A program made the position numbers and the translations under genes. From Aquiflexum sp041751335 (lineage in GTDB: Bacteria > Bacteroidota > Bacteroidia > Cytophagales > Cyclobacteriaceae): 27,221 nt of DNA. Location of the stretch: assembly GCF_041751335.1 (NCBI RefSeq), contig NZ_JBGSXS010000010.1, forward strand, positions 1 through 27,221, written 5' to 3'. A model generated the notes under the pieces. That model did not search any database, had not been told where the DNA came from, and saw only the letters and a program-made list of their open reading frames with translations. Below are positions 16,568-23,342 of the stretch, one piece after another; the stretch's first letter is position 1; each line of letters starts with the position of its first letter.

Positions 16568-17101
16568 TTAATTCTCATTTTTTGATTTTAAATTAACGAT
16601 ATCGCTTTCTGACAAGCCGAGTAAATTCATTACACCATCATAGTCATGTAAATCGATCTTTGAACTTCCAAACTCAGCGGGTAAAATAATGATTCTGAAC
16701 TTTTGGTTTCTAGTCCAATCGTTACTGAGTAATGAAGGATCAAAAGTCGTTTCTAAGAATAAAGCAAAATCAACCCTGCTAAAATCAAAATTATACACGA
16801 GCACACCTTCGTCAAAAAAGACTGTTTGAGGCAGAAGTCTCCAAATAGTATTGCCGTTTAACGTTTCCCATCTGATGTATACAAGTACAACATCACTCGC
16901 AAAAATAGGTGGAGTAAGAGAAAATTCTTCCGTATAATTATTTGCCTCAGTGAAATTCGCATCCACTTCAAAAGCTTCTCCCAATAACACCTCTCCGTCC
17001 AAACCTTGAAGTCCTGGAGGTCCTGGAGGTCCCATCGGTCCGACACAAGCGTGAAGGAGGGCAAACCCTCCCACTAACATTAATGCAACTAATTTTTTCA
17101 T
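16568..17101 (-). CDS. Collagen-like repeat lipoprotein, unknown function
   Basis: The 177-residue protein has a lipoprotein signal (LLHAC, Cys19). Directly after the Cys comes a short collagen-like run of Gly-X-Y triplets, GPMGPPGPPGLQGLDG (21-36), then a beta-rich globular part of about 140 residues (VVLVYIRWETLNGNTIWRL, FRIIILPAEF) ending in a charged tail. Proteins of this plan, with a lipid anchor, a few collagen triplets and an unknown domain, are common in Bacteroidetes and presumably sit on the cell surface. Five triplets are few for a stable triple helix, so the run may act as a linker. It lies 11 bases before hemE and 106 bases after a membrane-anchored unknown gene. Confidence 0.8.
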   Translation of the reverse strand: MKKLVALMLVGGFALLHACVGPMGPPGPPGLQGLDGEVLLGEAFEVDANFTEANNYTEEFSLTPPIFASDVVLVYIRWETLNGNTIWRLLPQTVFFDEGVLVYNFDFSRVDFALFLETTFDPSLLSNDWTRNQKFRIIILPAEFGSSKIDLHDYDGVMNLLGLSESDIVNLKSKNEN

Positions 17102-17207
17102 AGGATTTTTATTTAGATGTAGGAGAATTAATTTTTTAGACGAAATTTTCCTTATTTTAGTTGTTTGTAATAATTCAATTGATTCATCAAACTAATCCAA
17201 ATATTCT

Positions 17208-17723
17208 TTATTTAACAAGCCCGATAACTTTTACTTCATTAGGTCCAATAATCCGGTCCACAAATATCTCGGGTTTTGGTAGCCCATGGTTCTTAGCGAA
17301 CGCTTCCATTTTGGCTTTAACTTTCAACGGACCGGGCATCACAAAACGATGGGCAGCAATAGTGGCCACAATAGCGCTCTTCGCTTCCAAAGAGACTTTC
17401 TTTAACCCCTCCTCATTCATTATCCATTTCGATTCCAATCCAACAAACACTTCCATGGTATCCAATTTGCCGGAAGGCTCAGAGAAATAAATGGTATGTA
17501 ATGTGGATTCAGGGTTTTGCTTTTTCAAATCCTCTATGCGCTGGAAAGCCTCTCTCAAAACTTCATCTTGTGGCCGCCCTCTAAATTGAACACCAGAGAG
17601 TTCGATTTGGCCCAAATCCTCAATTTCAACGTGAATCGTGTTGAAGCCACCTAACAGGTAAAATAAGCAGACCACAGCAACAATAAAAAGAATTACTATC
17701 ACTCCTATTATTTTTTTCTTCAT
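17208..17723 (-). CDS. Membrane-anchored protein, possibly GyrI-like
   Basis: The 171-residue protein starts with a Lys-rich N-terminus and one long hydrophobic helix (MKKKIIGVIVILFIVAVVC, 1-25), followed by a periplasmic soluble domain. Strands such as IHVEIEDLGQIELSGVQFRG and DTMEVFVGLE, and the late helix KVKAKMEAFAKNHGLP, resemble the arrangement of GyrI/SOUL-type ligand-binding domains. The match is weak and I would not rely on it. It begins only three bases after the upstream barrel-protein gene, so the two form an operon. No catalytic residues are evident. Confidence 0.7.
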   Translation of the reverse strand: MKKKIIGVIVILFIVAVVCLFYLLGGFNTIHVEIEDLGQIELSGVQFRGRPQDEVLREAFQRIEDLKKQNPESTLHTIYFSEPSGKLDTMEVFVGLESKWIMNEEGLKKVSLEAKSAIVATIAAHRFVMPGPLKVKAKMEAFAKNHGLPKPEIFVDRIIGPNEVKVIGLVK

Positions 17724-17726
17724 TCT

Positions 17727-18308
17727 TTAGAATAAATACCTGACACCTAGGGCCCCTTGAAACCTCAAATGTCCAAACCTGTCAATCAATTCCATAAATA
17801 ATCCAACTTCTCCAAAAACACTGATGGGTAATTCATCAAAATAATACTCCGCTCCACCGAAGATTTCAGGACCAAAATCCATATTTCTTCTGCTTTCTCT
17901 CAGTAAATTAGGTGATATAGAGGTGTCCGTGTAAGAATAATCCACCATCACAGATCTCAATTGGGCACCCACCCCCGCATAGCCCAACAAATACCCGACT
18001 TCAATACCAAGATCACTGGTAAAATCTTCATGGTAGGCTCCTCGGATATTGAAAGACACCGAATTAGAAGTACTGTGTCCAAAATAAAAGGCATTTGAAG
18101 TTGGACGGTTATTTTCAAAAGAGCGTCTGTAATATTGGGCACTATTGGGACCTCCACGTCCGATCATTCCCTCGATGGAGATCTGATCGTCAAGGAATGT
18201 CTTGTAGGTGATTGATAAAGGCTCTCCCAATCTTAGCCCAATTCCGGGCTCTTGAGCAAATACCATCAATGGAAGAAAGGCCATTGCCAAAAGAATAATT
18301 TTTTTCAC
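17727..18308 (-). CDS. Small outer-membrane beta-barrel protein
   Basis: The 193-residue product has a signal peptide (MKKIILLAMAFLPLMVFA, cut before Gln). A run of amphipathic strands follows (GIGLRLGEPLSITYKTF, SNSVSFNIRGAY, DLGIEVGYLLGYAGVGAQL, PISVFGEVGLFMEL), and the protein ends LGVRYLF with the terminal Phe. The size suits an 8-stranded barrel. The function is unknown. It is the first gene of a tight leftward pair with the anchored protein at 17208-17723. Confidence 0.8.
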   Translation of the reverse strand: MKKIILLAMAFLPLMVFAQEPGIGLRLGEPLSITYKTFLDDQISIEGMIGRGGPNSAQYYRRSFENNRPTSNAFYFGHSTSNSVSFNIRGAYHEDFTSDLGIEVGYLLGYAGVGAQLRSVMVDYSYTDTSISPNLLRESRRNMDFGPEIFGGAEYYFDELPISVFGEVGLFMELIDRFGHLRFQGALGVRYLF

Positions 18309-18346
18309 AGTAATGTTGGTTTGTGTTTTCTCGAAATTTAAGTAAG

Positions 18347-18354
18347 CAAAATTA
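18347..18354 (-). promoter_or_regulatory. -7 element for the small barrel gene
   Basis: The minus strand reads TAATTTTG, an exact TAnnTTTG match 38 bases before the start codon at 18308. No convincing -33 TTG was found at 19-21 bases, so this is a partial promoter only. Confidence 0.35.
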
Positions 18355-18455
18355 AGGCCTTTGTTGAAAAAGACATTATAGAAGCCATGTTTTATTGTTT
18401 TTATATAATAGTTTCAAAAAAGACAAAAACTTTCTAAATTAAAGGTGTCTTTCAG

Positions 18456-18489
18456 TTTGGAGTTTCACTTATTTTTAAAACAATTTTTG
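18456..18489 (+). promoter_or_regulatory. Possible promoter of the DUF2851 gene
   Basis: TTTG (18456-18459) precedes AATTTTTG (18482-18489) at 22 bases. This is one mismatch and one extra base from the consensus. It would place the transcription start at or inside the start codon, so it is tentative. Confidence 0.25.
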
Positions 18490-18491
18490 AT

Positions 18492-19787
18492 ATGGATTTT
18501 CAGGAAGATTTTCTACAGCGGGTATGGAAATACCAATATTTCGATAAAGGGCAGTTGAAGACAACAGCGGGACTGCCGATAGAAGTGAAAAAAATCGGTT
18601 TTCATAATTTTCATGAAGGCCCTGATTTTTTAGAAGCTCAAATCAAAATCGGTAAACTGGAACATGCAGGGCATGTAGAAGTGCATCGAAAATCCTCCGA
18701 ATGGAAACAACATGACCATGATGCCGACCAAAGGTACAACTCAGTGGTTTTGCATGTGGTTTGGGAAGAGGACCGACCCATCCACCGAAATGATGGAACG
18801 CTGATTCCAACTTTGGAGCTAAAAGGAAAAATATGGCTGGATGTATTGCGGAATTATGAGAGACTGGTTAGCCGCAAAGATGAGATCTTATGTGGTCAGG
18901 AATTGAAAGAGATAAAATCAATCATCAAGTTCTCTATGTTGGAAAAAGCACTTGTGGAGCGGTTGGAAAAAAAATCCGAACAACTGAAAGGGATTTTGCA
19001 AAGCACCAATAATGATTGGGAAGAAAGTACCTATAGGTGGCTATTTCAATGTTTTGGGTTCAAGACCAATGCCATACCCATGTTGAGGTTGGCGGAGAGC
19101 ATTCCATACAAAACATTGCAGAAACATGGTCGTCAGTCCTCAATCATTGAGGCCATTTTGCTTGGACAGGCAGACCTGATTCCTGAAAACCCACAGGACG
19201 AGTATGGAAAGTTCCTGGAAAAAGAGTATGATTTTTATCAACGAAAATACGGGTTGAAAAAAATCATCCACCATCATGAGTGGAAGATGATGGGCATAAG
19301 GCCTCAAAACTTCCCTGCCGTGAGGATTGCACAATTGGCTCAGATCCTTTGTCAAAACCCAAGCCTATTTTCAGCCATCCTCAACTTTTCGGCGAATTTT
19401 GAAATTTTCAAAAAGGTATTCGAAATAGATATCCCTGAATATTGGCAACAACACTTTGGGATTGACAAACCCACTCAAAAAAGATTATCCAAGAAACTCA
19501 GCAATAACACTTTAAAGCTGCTCACCATCAACTTCATCGTTCCTTTGTGGTTTGCCTATGGCCAATACATTCAGGAACCCGAATGGAAAGAAAAATCTTT
19601 TGACCTGCTCCAAGAGGTATCCGCCGAAGACAACTTTATTATAAGGAAGTATTCAGTTCATTCATGGGAGGCTCAAAATGCCTTTGATACACAAGGAATG
19701 ATCGGACTTTACCAAGACTATTGCAAACCAAAAAAATGTCTGGACTGTAAAATCGGCCAAAATCTCCTGAAACCGGAAAGGAAATGA
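18492..19787 (+). CDS. DUF2851 family protein
   Basis: The 431-residue cytosolic protein matches the Bacteroidetes family DUF2851 as I know it: N-terminal FLQRVWKYQYFD, GFHNFHEGPDFLEAQIKIG (36-54), GHVEVHRKSSEWKQHDHD (60-77), VVLHVVWEED (85-94). A helical middle follows, and then a C-terminal cysteine motif, C411-x4-C416-x2-C419. The biochemical function is not known. The order Asp45, then Glu63-Val-His65 on a strand after a Gly turn, followed by WxxHxHD, is reminiscent of a PD-(D/E)xK-type nuclease core with His in place of Lys; this is my inference. The gene diverges from the barrel gene at 18308 and is followed by a separate promoter for the acyltransferase gene. Confidence 0.88.
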   Translation: MDFQEDFLQRVWKYQYFDKGQLKTTAGLPIEVKKIGFHNFHEGPDFLEAQIKIGKLEHAGHVEVHRKSSEWKQHDHDADQRYNSVVLHVVWEEDRPIHRNDGTLIPTLELKGKIWLDVLRNYERLVSRKDEILCGQELKEIKSIIKFSMLEKALVERLEKKSEQLKGILQSTNNDWEESTYRWLFQCFGFKTNAIPMLRLAESIPYKTLQKHGRQSSIIEAILLGQADLIPENPQDEYGKFLEKEYDFYQRKYGLKKIIHHHEWKMMGIRPQNFPAVRIAQLAQILCQNPSLFSAILNFSANFEIFKKVFEIDIPEYWQQHFGIDKPTQKRLSKKLSNNTLKLLTINFIVPLWFAYGQYIQEPEWKEKSFDLLQEVSAEDNFIIRKYSVHSWEAQNAFDTQGMIGLYQDYCKPKKCLDCKIGQNLLKPERK

Positions 19788-19789
19788 TT

Positions 19790-19821
19790 TTTGGTTAAAA
19801 GTCCGATAAACTGTACTTTTG
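19790..19821 (+). promoter_or_regulatory. Promoter of the NeuD-like gene
   Basis: TTTG (19790-19793), 20 bases, then TACTTTTG (19814-19821): exact matches to both Bacteroidetes promoter elements. It begins two bases after the DUF2851 stop codon and gives a short leader of about 17 bases. Confidence 0.7.
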
Positions 19822-19843
19822 CGATCCGAATATTAAAAAAATC

Positions 19844-20479
19844 ATGGACAAACCTGTCATCATACTTGGGGCTAGAGGAATAGCCCATCCCGCACTCGAA
19901 ATCTTCAACAGCAATAAAGTCATTGTTTTTGGATTTTTGGATGAGGATGAAAAACTACACGGTACGGAGATCAATGTGGTCCCCGTGCTTGGACACCCCG
20001 AAGATGATGGATTCCTCAAATTGATCGGAAAAAAAACAGAAGCATTCGTAGCCGTAGATGACAACAAATACCGTCAGTTTCTAGTCAAAATGCTCAACGA
20101 TAAGCGGAAAGTACAACCCATCAATGCCATCCATGAAACTTCCTACATCTCCACCGACGCCAACCTTGGACACGGTAACTTTATCAATGCAAAAGTCAAT
20201 ATTGGCGCCGGCGCAAAAGTCGGAAGTCACTGCATTTTCAATTCTGGATCAATAATCGATCATGGTGCAGAAATCGGTGATTTTGTGCAAATCGGCGCCG
20301 GGGCAGTTGTCAACTCCAATGCAACTGTCAAAGAAGGGGCCTTTATAGGTTCAGGCGTAATTGTGGTATCCGGAGTGACTTTGGGCAAAAACTCGAGGGT
20401 TGGAGCCGGATCAGTGGTCATCTCAGATGTCAAAGACGGAGAAACTGTTTTCGGAAATCCCGCTGCAAAAGTCAAATAA
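19844..20479 (+). CDS. NeuD/PglD-like sugar O/N-acyltransferase
   Basis: The 211-residue protein has an N-terminal Rossmann-like PglD_N domain (VIILGARGIAHPALEIF, VFGFLDEDE). A left-handed beta-helix built from hexapeptide repeats follows from about residue 98 to the end (NLGHGNFINAKVNIGAGAKVG, IGDFVQIGAGAVV, VTLGKNSRVGAGSVV, ending VFGNPAAKV). His140 in SIIDHGAEIGD corresponds to the catalytic His of PglD/NeuD. These enzymes transfer acetyl from acetyl-CoA to sialic acid or UDP-amino-sugars. No sugar-nucleotide genes are nearby, so the substrate is unknown. It has its own promoter. Confidence 0.9.
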   Translation: MDKPVIILGARGIAHPALEIFNSNKVIVFGFLDEDEKLHGTEINVVPVLGHPEDDGFLKLIGKKTEAFVAVDDNKYRQFLVKMLNDKRKVQPINAIHETSYISTDANLGHGNFINAKVNIGAGAKVGSHCIFNSGSIIDHGAEIGDFVQIGAGAVVNSNATVKEGAFIGSGVIVVSGVTLGKNSRVGAGSVVISDVKDGETVFGNPAAKVK

Positions 20480-20580
20480 ACCATCAAATTCATTAAATCC
20501 CATAAAGCGACCAAAAAGAAATTACAATCAAAATATTGAATCAAGGGCATCCATTCCCCAATCTAAAATCTGCCTTATAA

Positions 20581-20598
20581 TCCCGATAGCTATCGGGA
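20581..20598. repeat. Perfect 18-bp palindrome TCCCGATAGCTATCGGGA
   Basis: The sequence is completely self-complementary. Its right flank (20591-20607) recurs exactly, in reverse, at 4822-4838. No T-run follows on either side, so it fits an interspersed palindromic repeat better than a terminator. Confidence 0.65.
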
Positions 20599-20621
20599 CT
20601 AAAATCTTATAAACCAAAACA

Positions 20622-20638
20622 CCCTGCTTGAAACAGGG
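20622..20638 (+). promoter_or_regulatory. Short hairpin in the trhO leader
   Basis: CCCTG-CTTGAAA-CAGGG ends eight bases before the trhO start codon. It could affect ribosome loading, but the 5-bp stem is modest and no T-run makes a terminator unlikely. Confidence 0.3.
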
Positions 20639-20646
20639 CCTTAGTT

Positions 20647-21612
20647 ATGGAAAATAAACAATACAATATCCTGCTTTATTACTGTTATGCTACTATCGAG
20701 GACACAGAAGCCTACAGGGAAGAACACCATATCTTCTGCATTGAAAACAACATCATGGGGCGTGTCATCATTTCTCCTGAAGGACTCAATGGTACCGTAT
20801 CCGGTCTAAAGGAGGATTGTGAAAAATACATTGCCTATATCCATTCGGATTCACGTTTTGCAAAAACCCAATTCAAGATAGACGAACATGCTACCCATGC
20901 ATTTGCAAAAACACATGTGCGTGTCAAACCTGAAATCGTCCACAGTAGCCTCCGCCATCTGGACCCTAATATTAAGACGGGAAAGCATCTAGAACCGGAG
21001 GAATTCAAAGCATTCAAAGATCGAGATGATGTAGTGATTCTCGATGTCAGGTCCAATTACGAACATGAACTGGGCAGGTTTAAAAATGCCCTTACCCTAG
21101 ACATGGAAAATTTCAGGGATTTTCCGGAAAAGGTAAAGGAACTTAATCACCTGAAGGACAAAAAAATATTGACCTACTGCACAGGTGGTATCAAATGTGA
21201 AAAGGCATCTGCCTTCCTTCTGGAACAAGGGTTCAAAGATGTCTATCAACTTCATGGCGGTATAATCAAATATGGTATGGAAGCAGGCGGAGAAGACTTT
21301 GAAGGTAAATGTTATGTATTTGACAACAGGATTGCTGTTGATATCAATAAGGTCAATCCCAAAGTGATTTCCACCTGTCATATCTGTGGTACAGCATCTG
21401 AACGAATGGTCAACTGTGCCAACCCAAGCTGTAACGAACACTTGCCAATCTGCGAAAAATGCGGCTGGAAAATGGATGGTGCTTGTTCGGTTGAATGCAA
21501 AGATCATCCTGAAAAAAGAATGTACACCGGCACTGGTTACTATCAGAAAAACACCAATGGGTACAATCCTTTGAAGGGATTAATTAGACGTAAGGACAAA
21601 GAAAAAGTATAA
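20647..21612 (+). CDS. trhO: tRNA uridine-34 hydroxylase (TrhO/YceA, rhodanese family)
   Basis: TrhO makes 5-hydroxyuridine at the wobble position 34 of certain tRNAs, using oxygen. The 321-residue protein has the family layout: an N-terminal ferredoxin-like domain (ISPEGLNGTVSG, 42-53), then a rhodanese domain with VVILDVRSNYEHELGRF (129-145) and the active-site loop YCTGGIKCEKAS (177-188) with catalytic Cys178. A C-terminal cysteine-rich part follows (C244xxC, C257xxxxC262, C269xxC272, C280xxxC284), likely a metal site found in the longer members of the family. It is followed 10 bases later by a nucleoside phosphorylase gene, so they form an operon. The start follows a short hairpin and has no visible Shine-Dalgarno sequence. 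Confidence 0.95.
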   Translation: MENKQYNILLYYCYATIEDTEAYREEHHIFCIENNIMGRVIISPEGLNGTVSGLKEDCEKYIAYIHSDSRFAKTQFKIDEHATHAFAKTHVRVKPEIVHSSLRHLDPNIKTGKHLEPEEFKAFKDRDDVVILDVRSNYEHELGRFKNALTLDMENFRDFPEKVKELNHLKDKKILTYCTGGIKCEKASAFLLEQGFKDVYQLHGGIIKYGMEAGGEDFEGKCYVFDNRIAVDINKVNPKVISTCHICGTASERMVNCANPSCNEHLPICEKCGWKMDGACSVECKDHPEKRMYTGTGYYQKNTNGYNPLKGLIRRKDKEKV

Positions 21613-21622
21613 CAAACCAATC

Positions 21623-22492
21623 ATGGACAAAAGAATTCCCGAGTCGGAACTGATCCTAAATCCTGACGGAAGCATTTATCATTTAAACTTGAAGCCAGAG
21701 CACCTGGCTTCAACTGTTATTGCCGTAGGTGATCCGGACAGGGTTCAAAAGGTGTCCCAGTATTTTGATGAGATTGAGTTTAAGATTTCCAAAAGGGAAT
21801 TCGTAACACACACTGGGACTTATAAAGGAAAAAGAATCACTGCCATCAGTACAGGCATGGGAACCGACAATATCGAGATCTTTATGACCGAATTGGACGC
21901 TTTGGTCAATATTGACCTGCAGACCAGAATACCTAAAAAACAACACACTAGCCTTGACATTATCAGAATAGGCACTTCTGGGAGTATGAGAACCGATATT
22001 CCAGCAGGTTCGATGTTGGCCTCTAAGTACGGTATTGGACTGGATTCTTTGATGTCTTTCTACAATATAAAAAAGACAGCATTGGAAAGGGAAGTTGGTG
22101 AAAAAATCAAAGCGGAACTTGGGATTTCATTTGAACCTTATTGCATTGAGGGCTCTGCTACTTTACTGAAACTTTTGGGCGAGGGGTTGATCCACGGAAA
22201 TACAGTCACTTGTCCCGGATTTTTTGGCCCTCAAGGTAGAGAGGTAAGGCTTAAGCCAGCAATCCCGAACATTATCGAAAAATTGGCATCTTTAAATGTT
22301 GATGGATTCCAAATGACAAACTTTGAAATGGAAACAGCCGGATATTATGCTATGGGAAGGATGCTGGGCCATGAAATGCTCAGCCTCAATGCTATAGTAG
22401 CCAATAGGATTACGCATGAATTTGCTGCCGATGCCTATGATATTGTGGACAGACTCATCCAGGGAACATTAAATAAACTGGTAGAAAATTAA
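21623..22492 (+). CDS. Uridine phosphorylase-like nucleoside phosphorylase
   Basis: The 289-residue protein belongs to the PNP/UDP phosphorylase family, which splits nucleosides with phosphate into base and ribose-1-phosphate. Motifs: VGDPDR (35-40, phosphate-binding Arg), STGMG (76-80), RIGTSGS (115-121, phosphate/ribose site), FFGPQGREVR (200-209, base site) and NFEMETAGYY (233-242, the E-M-E ribose motif as in uridine phosphorylase). The N-F-E-M-E form and the Gln-Gly-Arg pattern favour uridine over purine nucleosides, but specificity was not tested. About 10-15 residues are inserted near 97-112 relative to the E. coli enzyme as I recall it. It shares a transcript with trhO, giving a loose RNA-metabolism pairing. 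Confidence 0.9.
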   Translation: MDKRIPESELILNPDGSIYHLNLKPEHLASTVIAVGDPDRVQKVSQYFDEIEFKISKREFVTHTGTYKGKRITAISTGMGTDNIEIFMTELDALVNIDLQTRIPKKQHTSLDIIRIGTSGSMRTDIPAGSMLASKYGIGLDSLMSFYNIKKTALEREVGEKIKAELGISFEPYCIEGSATLLKLLGEGLIHGNTVTCPGFFGPQGREVRLKPAIPNIIEKLASLNVDGFQMTNFEMETAGYYAMGRMLGHEMLSLNAIVANRITHEFAADAYDIVDRLIQGTLNKLVEN

Positions 22493-22531
22493 GCTGCAAC
22501 AGATAAAAACAGATTGATATATCTTTAAGAT

Positions 22532-22801
22532 CTAATTTTTCACAATAAAATGGTCACTTCCCAAATGTAAATTGTCCCAATCCTTGTAATCAATGTTTTT
22601 TATCAGTACATCGATGGTTTCAAGACACTCCTTTTTATTGAGGTAGACGCCAAAAACCGCTTCTTTCTGATTGACCAAAAAAATCCTGCTACTGGCAAAA
22701 AAATTTTTGAGGCAATCCCATTTTGACAAAATCAATAATTCTTCATCATCCGATACGGTTTGAATAATTTTAAACTTTCCAAAAGTGCAGTCAATATTCA
22801 T
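22532..22801 (-). CDS. Small protein of unknown function (89 aa)
   Basis: The product has 89 residues with balanced composition, no signal peptide and no membrane helix. It is predicted as mixed alpha/beta: FGKFKIIQTVSDDEELLIL, RIFLVNQKEAVFGVYLNKKE, then a helix CLETIDVLIKNID. I recognise no family. The case for a real gene is the canonical promoter directly upstream (22827-22857) giving a leader of about 20 bases. It converges with the phosphorylase gene. No partner gene is adjacent. Confidence 0.6.
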   Translation of the reverse strand: MNIDCTFGKFKIIQTVSDDEELLILSKWDCLKNFFASSRIFLVNQKEAVFGVYLNKKECLETIDVLIKNIDYKDWDNLHLGSDHFIVKN

Positions 22802-22826
22802 AGTTAAAATAATTTAAATACCATTT

Positions 22827-22857
22827 CAAAAATAACGGAATTACATAAACTTAACAA
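22827..22857 (-). promoter_or_regulatory. Promoter of the 89-aa ORF
   Basis: On the minus strand TTG (22857-22855), 20 bases, then TATTTTTG (22834-22827): exact TTG / TAnnTTTG match with optimal spacing. Confidence 0.65.
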
Positions 22858-23210
22858 TACCTATTTATTGTTATTGTTACATAATTATTGGATTTGCAAA
22901 TGTTTAACTGAATAAGTATCTATTTATTTTTTCGAACTTGACCAGAAAGCAATTTCATTTACTTTGAATGAACTACCTTCAATTATCCGAGAAATCATTG
23001 GTTCGTTGATTTTTAATGAGACAATTGCTTCTTCTAAGCTGATTTGACCTTACCATTCATGTACGACATATACAGCCCAAAGAAATTAATTGTATATACA
23101 TGTATCTCCTGAACCAAATCACTTTTTCGGCGTTTTCTTGTTAGGTACAACATTGCATAAAAGCAAGAAAAAATTAGGTAAAATCAAATTTAAACTTTCT
23201 TCTATTCTAA
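22858..23210. other. Intergenic region with an orphan coding fragment
   Basis: AT-rich stretch between the 89-aa gene and the TonB receptor. No complete gene was found. It contains the decayed fragment at 22924-23049 and a short palindrome TGTATATACA at 23091-23100; nothing else stands out. Confidence 0.5.
22924..23049 (-). pseudogene. Orphan 3' fragment of an unknown coding sequence
   Basis: The leftward frame reads GQISLEEAIVSLKINEPMIS and on through EGSSFKVNEIAFW to a TAA at 22924-22926. It has protein-like composition but no start codon, and an in-frame stop at 23050-23052 precedes it. I infer the tail of a decayed gene. The family is not recognised. Confidence 0.3.
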
Positions 23211-23242
23211 TTGTCAAACCAGTGTATTGGAATTTAATTTTG
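23211..23242 (+). promoter_or_regulatory. Promoter of the TonB-dependent receptor
   Basis: TTG (23211-23213), 21 bases, TAATTTTG (23235-23242): exact match to the Bacteroidetes consensus. It predicts a leader of about 95 bases, long enough for post-transcriptional control, though no defined structure was seen. Confidence 0.6.
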
Positions 23243-23342
23243 TTTTTAATGAATATATAAAATTTCAACTTCATAAAAACCTGATTTTATTTAATTATCA
23301 CAATATATTTCAGATTACACCAACTATAAAAAAAGTATAATA

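Noticed and set aside
20581..20640. Intrinsic terminator after the NeuD-like gene
   Set aside because: The palindrome and the small hairpin are not followed by a T-run, and they lie 100 bases or more past the stop.
21097..21507. Leftward 136-aa open frame
   Set aside because: Lies entirely within trhO on the opposite strand; a codon-use shadow.
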